Below, piece after piece: positions 5,402-8,704 of a stretch of 8,704 bases of DNA (its first letter is position 1; each line of letters begins with the position of its first letter). The notes under the pieces were generated by a model, which did not search any database, was not told the DNA's origin, and saw nothing but the letters and a program-made list of their open reading frames with translations. Position numbers and translations under genes: made by a program. Source of the DNA: Oscillospiraceae bacterium (GTDB lineage Bacteria; Bacillota; Clostridia; Oscillospirales; Ruminococcaceae); contig JAFYEQ010000351.1 in NCBI GenBank assembly GCA_017544185.1, positions 1 through 8,704 on the forward strand. Reading direction: 5' to 3'.

Positions 5402-7000
5402 CTATCTTGCATAGGTCAGCTCTGCGCGTACAGCGCCCGGATAGGACAGCATATCGTCCAGATGGGTGAGTATCCTGTCGGACAGGCCTGCCTCCACCAG
5501 ATCTGCGCCGAAGATCTGCTCATTGCGGAGCAGCTCGCATACCTTCTCGGAGGTGGCGTCGGTGAGACCATGCTCCACCGTGTACCATTCGGGGGACACG
5601 ATCTCGCGCAGCATGGGGAGCAGCGGGTCGGGGCTGATCTCCATAGGCTCGCCCTTGTCGTCTATGCCTGTGAGATAGCGCAGCCATCCCGCGATAGCCA
5701 GCGGTACCACGGTGAGGGACATGATGTCGCCCTTCTCGATATGCGCTCTGATCGTCTGGCCGAAGCGTATGGGTATCTTCTGGCTGGTGTCGGATGCTAT
5801 GCGCTGAGGGGTATCCGGGAGAGACGGGTTGGGGAGGCGTACCTCTATGACCTCCTTCAGGAAATCCTCGGGGGATATGATATCCGGGGCCTCCACTGCA
5901 GGGAGCCCTTCCTCATAGCCCAGACGGCGCACCAGGTACTGCAGATCTTCGTCTGCCATCTCCTCGTATATGCGTGTATATCCCAGCAGGCAGCCGAATA
6001 TGGCAAGGAACGTATGCAGAGGGTTGAGACACGCGCATACCTTCATGTGCTCGGTCTTCTCCACGGTGGCAAGATCTGTCAGGTATACTCCTGCCTTGTC
6101 CAGCGGGATCTTCCCAGCGGGGAACAGATCCTCCATCACCAGATACTCGGGTATCTCCGCATTGACATAGGGAGCCAGACGGGTGCCCCTTCCGGTGATC
6201 ACGGGCTGCATATCCTCTATCCCCATGCGTGTGAGCTCCTCGGCGACAGCTGCGTCGGGAGCAGGGGTGATCTTGTCGATCATACTGCAGGGGAAGGTGA
6301 GCTCCCCGGAGATGTACCTGATGTCTTTATCGTCGGCATATCCCTTGTCCTGCCAGCCCTTTGCTATGGTGGATAAGCTCTCGCGGAGCTTGTGTCCGTT
6401 ATGGCTGCAGTTGTCCATACTACATACCGCTACGGGACCGCCGCTATTACGGCGCCGCCACAGCAGCAGAGCGCAGAGCTTGCCCATGGCGGTGGACAGC
6501 TCTCCGTCGGGACCTGCGCTGATATCAGCCTCGGCAGCGGGGAGCAGAGCTCCCTTGGTGTCGCGGACGGCGTAGCCCTTCTCGGTGATCGTGAGGGATA
6601 TCATCTTCAGGGACGGAGACAGGAGATATCCCTTCATCTCGTCCCAGCCCTCTCCGATACAAGCCGCAGAGCGGGCTATACTTCCTATGACGCGCATAGT
6701 GCGGGTACCGTCGGTGCGAAGGCCTACGGACAGGCACAGATCGTCATGGGGAGCGAACACCTTGTCGATGGCTTCCGTGTTGAAAAAACCTGCGGCTATG
6801 ATGCCTGTGTGCATATGCCCCGCGGCTATCAGGTCGTCAGCGAGACGCGCGATATACCCGCGGAAGATATTGCCGCATCCGAAATGGATCCATTCCGGCG
6901 CAGACAGAGTGTCCCTGCGCACCTGCGCTATGTCGTACTGTGGGAGGGATATCCCCTCGGGGATCCGGGTCCCAGATATCCCTTCAAGTGTGAGCTTCAA
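5402..7000 (-). CDS. uxuB: Fructuronate reductase / mannonate oxidoreductase, mannitol dehydrogenase family
   Basis: This is an NAD-dependent polyol dehydrogenase of the long-chain family, 532 residues, expected to interconvert D-fructuronate and D-mannonate in the cytoplasm. The N-terminal nucleotide-binding region has HFGCGNIFRG (39-48). Further family marks are CSMDNCSHNG (193-202) and FPCSMIDKITPAP (236-248). The catalytic pattern K-x5-N-x2-H is intact as K320, N326, H329 (KVCACLNPLH). The C-terminal domain is full length. The start is TTG at 7000, supported by GAGGGGGT (7008-7015) seven bases upstream, an in-frame TAG at 7004-7006, and no ATG in the first 60 codons. The family also contains mannitol, altronate and arabinitol enzymes; uxuA directly upstream makes fructuronate reductase the best choice. 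The 90-base gap to uxuA has no clear terminator, so one transcript is likely. Confidence 0.87.
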   Translation of the reverse strand: MKLTLEGISGTRIPEGISLPQYDIAQVRRDTLSAPEWIHFGCGNIFRGYIARLADDLIAAGHMHTGIIAAGFFNTEAIDKVFAPHDDLCLSVGLRTDGTRTMRVIGSIARSAACIGEGWDEMKGYLLSPSLKMISLTITEKGYAVRDTKGALLPAAEADISAGPDGELSTAMGKLCALLLWRRRNSGGPVAVCSMDNCSHNGHKLRESLSTIAKGWQDKGYADDKDIRYISGELTFPCSMIDKITPAPDAAVAEELTRMGIEDMQPVITGRGTRLAPYVNAEIPEYLVMEDLFPAGKIPLDKAGVYLTDLATVEKTEHMKVCACLNPLHTFLAIFGCLLGYTRIYEEMADEDLQYLVRRLGYEEGLPAVEAPDIISPEDFLKEVIEVRLPNPSLPDTPQRIASDTSQKIPIRFGQTIRAHIEKGDIMSLTVVPLAIAGWLRYLTGIDDKGEPMEISPDPLLPMLREIVSPEWYTVEHGLTDATSEKVCELLRNEQIFGADLVEAGLSDRILTHLDDMLSYPGAVRAELTYAR

Positions 7001-7090
7001 TGTCTATACCCCCTCTGAGAGGTGAAATGTGATATCGGTCATGAGCACGGCCCGAAGGGACGCCCCAGCCGATCCTGTCATGCAGTATCC
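7001..7090 (-). other. uxuA-uxuB intergenic spacer with uxuB ribosome binding site
   Basis: This 90-base spacer is long for otherwise tightly packed genes. It contains the purine-rich ribosome binding site of uxuB (about 7008-7016 on the minus strand) and a possible weak stem closed by ATCGG/CCGAT with an inner CCCTTCGGG. There is no U-run and no ORF of note. It probably allows separate translation initiation of uxuB; a processing site is possible but not shown. Confidence 0.4.
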
Positions 7091-8155
7091 TCAGCTCTTG
7101 AGCTTATCGAGCGTGTCCCATGCGCCGAGGATGTACATGATCCCCAGTGCACGGTCGTAGAGCCCGTAGCCCGGGCGGCACTTCTCGCCCCATATATGTC
7201 TGCCATGGTCGGGACGGATATACCCTTCAAAGCCGTTGTCGTACAGCGCCTTGATGATGTCAAGCACGCCCACATCGCCGTCACGGTCGCGGTGTGACAC
7301 CTCGGTGAAGTCACCGTTCTCGTACCTGTGTACGTTTCGTATATGCGCGAAGGGGATGCGGTCGGTATGGCGGCGGGCGATGTCTGCCACCACGTTCTTG
7401 GGCGATGAGCCCAGAGAGCCCGAGCACAGCGTCAGACAGTTATACGGGTCGTCTACCATAGTCAGCAGACGGGTCACCGCAGCCTCGTCCGTGATCAGAC
7501 GGGGCAGACCGAATATGTCCCAGGGGGGATCGTCGGGATGTATGGCCATCTTTATGCCGCACTCGCGGCATACGGGCATGATCGCCTCCAGGAAGTACTT
7601 CAGGTGTTCCCAGAGCTTCTCCTTGTCCACGTCGGCGTAGCGGGCGAAGAGCTCCTTCAGCCCCGCCATCCTCTCGGGCTCCCATCCGGGCATAGTGAAG
7701 CCCTTGCATTCGGTGAGTATATACTCAGCCATCTCCATGGGGTCGTCTTTGATCCTGTCCTTTTCGTAGAACAGGGCCGTGGAGCCGTCGGGCAGGGGAT
7801 GGAACAGGTCCGTCCTCGTCCAGTCGAATACGGGCATGAAGTTGTAGCATACCACCTTCACGCCGAACTCATGCAGATGACGCAGGGTCGTGATATAGTT
7901 TTCTATGTATCTGTCGCGGTCGCCGTTTCCCGTCTTGATATCGTCGTGTACGTTCACCGACTCGACTACGGACATACCGAAGCCGTACTCGTCCAGCTGC
8001 TCCTTGACGGCGCGGATCTCGTCCGTCTCCCAGACCTCGCCGGGCTGCTTGTGGTGCAGCGCCCATACGATCTCCTCTACCCCGGGGATCTGGCGTATCT
8101 GCGACAGCGTCACGCTGTCGTTGCCCTCGCCGTACCAGCGGAATGACATCTTCAT
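7091..8155 (-). CDS. uxuA: Mannonate dehydratase
   Basis: This enzyme dehydrates D-mannonate to 2-keto-3-deoxy-D-gluconate in the hexuronate pathway, in the cytoplasm. It is a 354-residue TIM-barrel enzyme, matching the length of Gram-positive forms (the E. coli form is nearer 390). Family marks run in order: FRWYGEGNDSVTLSQIR (5-21), WALHHKQPGEVW (31-42), VVESVNVHDDIK (63-74), YNFMPVFDWTRTDL (104-117), MAIHPDDPPWDIFGLPRL (203-220), LCSGSLG (243-249), HIRNVH (271-276), and RPDHGRHIWGE plus GYGLYDRALGIMYILG (314-344). The conserved Asp, His and Cys that bind the metal (for example in IHPDD, LCSGS and RPDHG) are present. ATG 8155 has AGAGGTG (8164-8170) eight bases upstream. It overlaps the GH115 stop as ATGA, indicating translational coupling. 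The upstream glucuronidase and downstream uxuB place it in glucuronate use. Confidence 0.96.
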   Translation of the reverse strand: MKMSFRWYGEGNDSVTLSQIRQIPGVEEIVWALHHKQPGEVWETDEIRAVKEQLDEYGFGMSVVESVNVHDDIKTGNGDRDRYIENYITTLRHLHEFGVKVVCYNFMPVFDWTRTDLFHPLPDGSTALFYEKDRIKDDPMEMAEYILTECKGFTMPGWEPERMAGLKELFARYADVDKEKLWEHLKYFLEAIMPVCRECGIKMAIHPDDPPWDIFGLPRLITDEAAVTRLLTMVDDPYNCLTLCSGSLGSSPKNVVADIARRHTDRIPFAHIRNVHRYENGDFTEVSHRDRDGDVGVLDIIKALYDNGFEGYIRPDHGRHIWGEKCRPGYGLYDRALGIMYILGAWDTLDKLKS

Positions 8156-8704
8156 GATCGTCTCACCTCTTCGATAACTATCTTCTCGGGCACTATCTCG
8201 TCCGACAGAGCGTAGAAGCGTATGTCAGCCGTGCCCGCCTTCAGCGTTACGCGGTCGGTCACGCGGTGTACGTGCTCTATGACGCCCTTCGCCCAGTCAG
8301 CCGTCACACCGGGAGCATAGCTGTCTGCGGTGACGCGCAGACGCTTCGCGCCCTCACCGATATCATACGCCATCTCCGGAGGACGGCTGCTGTAGGGGTT
8401 GGTCGGTGCCAGCTCGAAGGTGATATCATACTCCCCGTCATGGGGTATGTGTGCGCTGGATATAGCGCTCGGAGCGGTATCTATGTCGGCATACCGCATC
8501 ATCAGCGGCATCACCTTCATGGCGTCGGTGTCGCGCCCCAGTCCCTTGATGAGCGTCAGAGCGTGAACGTCACGGGTAGCGTCGGGTATAGCATCCTCAG
8601 CGGGTATGACTATCTTCGCATCATAGGGGGATATTTTTATGCGCACGGTGGTGCGGTCATAGTTCACTGTGATCAGGGCAGTCTCTGTCAGGGGAGCGTC
8701 CTCG
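8152..8704 (-). CDS. GH115 xylan alpha-1,2-glucuronidase, C-terminal part (5' end outside window)
   Basis: The frame is open through the window edge, so the visible 183 residues are the C-terminal part. An internal GTG at 8667 is not a start, because reading continues upstream as ALITVNYDR. The segment resembles the beta-rich C-terminal domain of GH115 enzymes. It has KGLGRDTDAMKVMPL (compare family IPGLGRTGSAVTVFP), then YDITFELAPTNPYSSRPPEM (family YTVTLYLAPT.), then DWAKGVIEHVHRVTDRVTLKAG and a final IRFYALSDEIVPEKIVIEE (family HTLRFWMVDPGVVLQKIVID). GH115 enzymes remove (4-O-methyl)glucuronic acid from xylan or its oligosaccharides. The catalytic domain lies outside the window, so activity cannot be judged and the family is recognised from memory of consensus. 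It ends in a four-base ATGA overlap with uxuA. Whether the enzyme is secreted is unknown, as the N-terminus is missing. Confidence 0.75.
   Translation of the reverse strand, partial: EDAPLTETALITVNYDRTTVRIKISPYDAKIVIPAEDAIPDATRDVHALTLIKGLGRDTDAMKVMPLMMRYADIDTAPSAISSAHIPHDGEYDITFELAPTNPYSSRPPEMAYDIGEGAKRLRVTADSYAPGVTADWAKGVIEHVHRVTDRVTLKAGTADIRFYALSDEIVPEKIVIEEVRRS

Noticed and set aside
5462..6376. 304-codon open frame on the plus strand opposite uxuB
   Set aside because: The minus-strand protein has intact dehydrogenase motifs; this frame has none and is a shadow.

Overview
The window looks like chromosomal DNA from a fibre-degrading, Gram-positive gut clostridium of the Ruminococcus type (Oscillospiraceae). 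This rests on family content rather than on a database match. It has a CUT1 oligosaccharide transporter of the LplB/YtcP type without its own ATPase, the C-terminal end of a GH115 alpha-glucuronidase, a uxuA-uxuB hexuronate pair, and two tandem type IV pilin-like genes recalling the pilA1-pilA2 arrangement described in Ruminococcus albus. Base composition appears to be near half GC by eye (not computed), and ribosome binding sites are of the GGAGG type.

Layout on the plus strand. Positions 1-230 hold the 3' end of a pilin-like gene. Positions 252-722 hold a complete type IV prepilin with a GFTLIE cleavage motif, followed at once by a strong rho-independent terminator. Positions 757-1232 contain no confident gene. 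They hold a doubtful 71-codon ORF, a compact multi-hairpin plus heptamer-repeat element (about 980-1094) that looks like a dispersed repeat, and a GC-rich hairpin (1169-1194) that terminates the opposing operon.

Layout on the minus strand, in transcription order. A GH115 alpha-glucuronidase C-terminus (8704-8152, cut by the window edge) overlaps uxuA, mannonate dehydratase (8155-7091), by four bases. A 90-base gap leads to a mannitol-dehydrogenase-family fructuronate reductase, uxuB (7000-5402, TTG start). After a 270-base intergenic region with a good sigma-A-type promoter come the lipoprotein substrate-binding protein (5131-3341), an intercistronic stem-loop, permease 1 (3219-2242) and permease 2 (2228-1233).

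Proposed joint function (inference from neighbours): the transporter imports acidic xylo-oligosaccharides (aldouronates) from glucuronoxylan, GH115 releases (4-O-methyl)glucuronic acid, and UxuB then UxuA channel glucuronate-derived fructuronate through mannonate to 2-keto-3-deoxygluconate. Glucuronate isomerase (UxaC), KDG kinase/aldolase and the transporter ATPase are not in the window. The pilin genes are likely a separate transcription unit, possibly surface or adhesion related.
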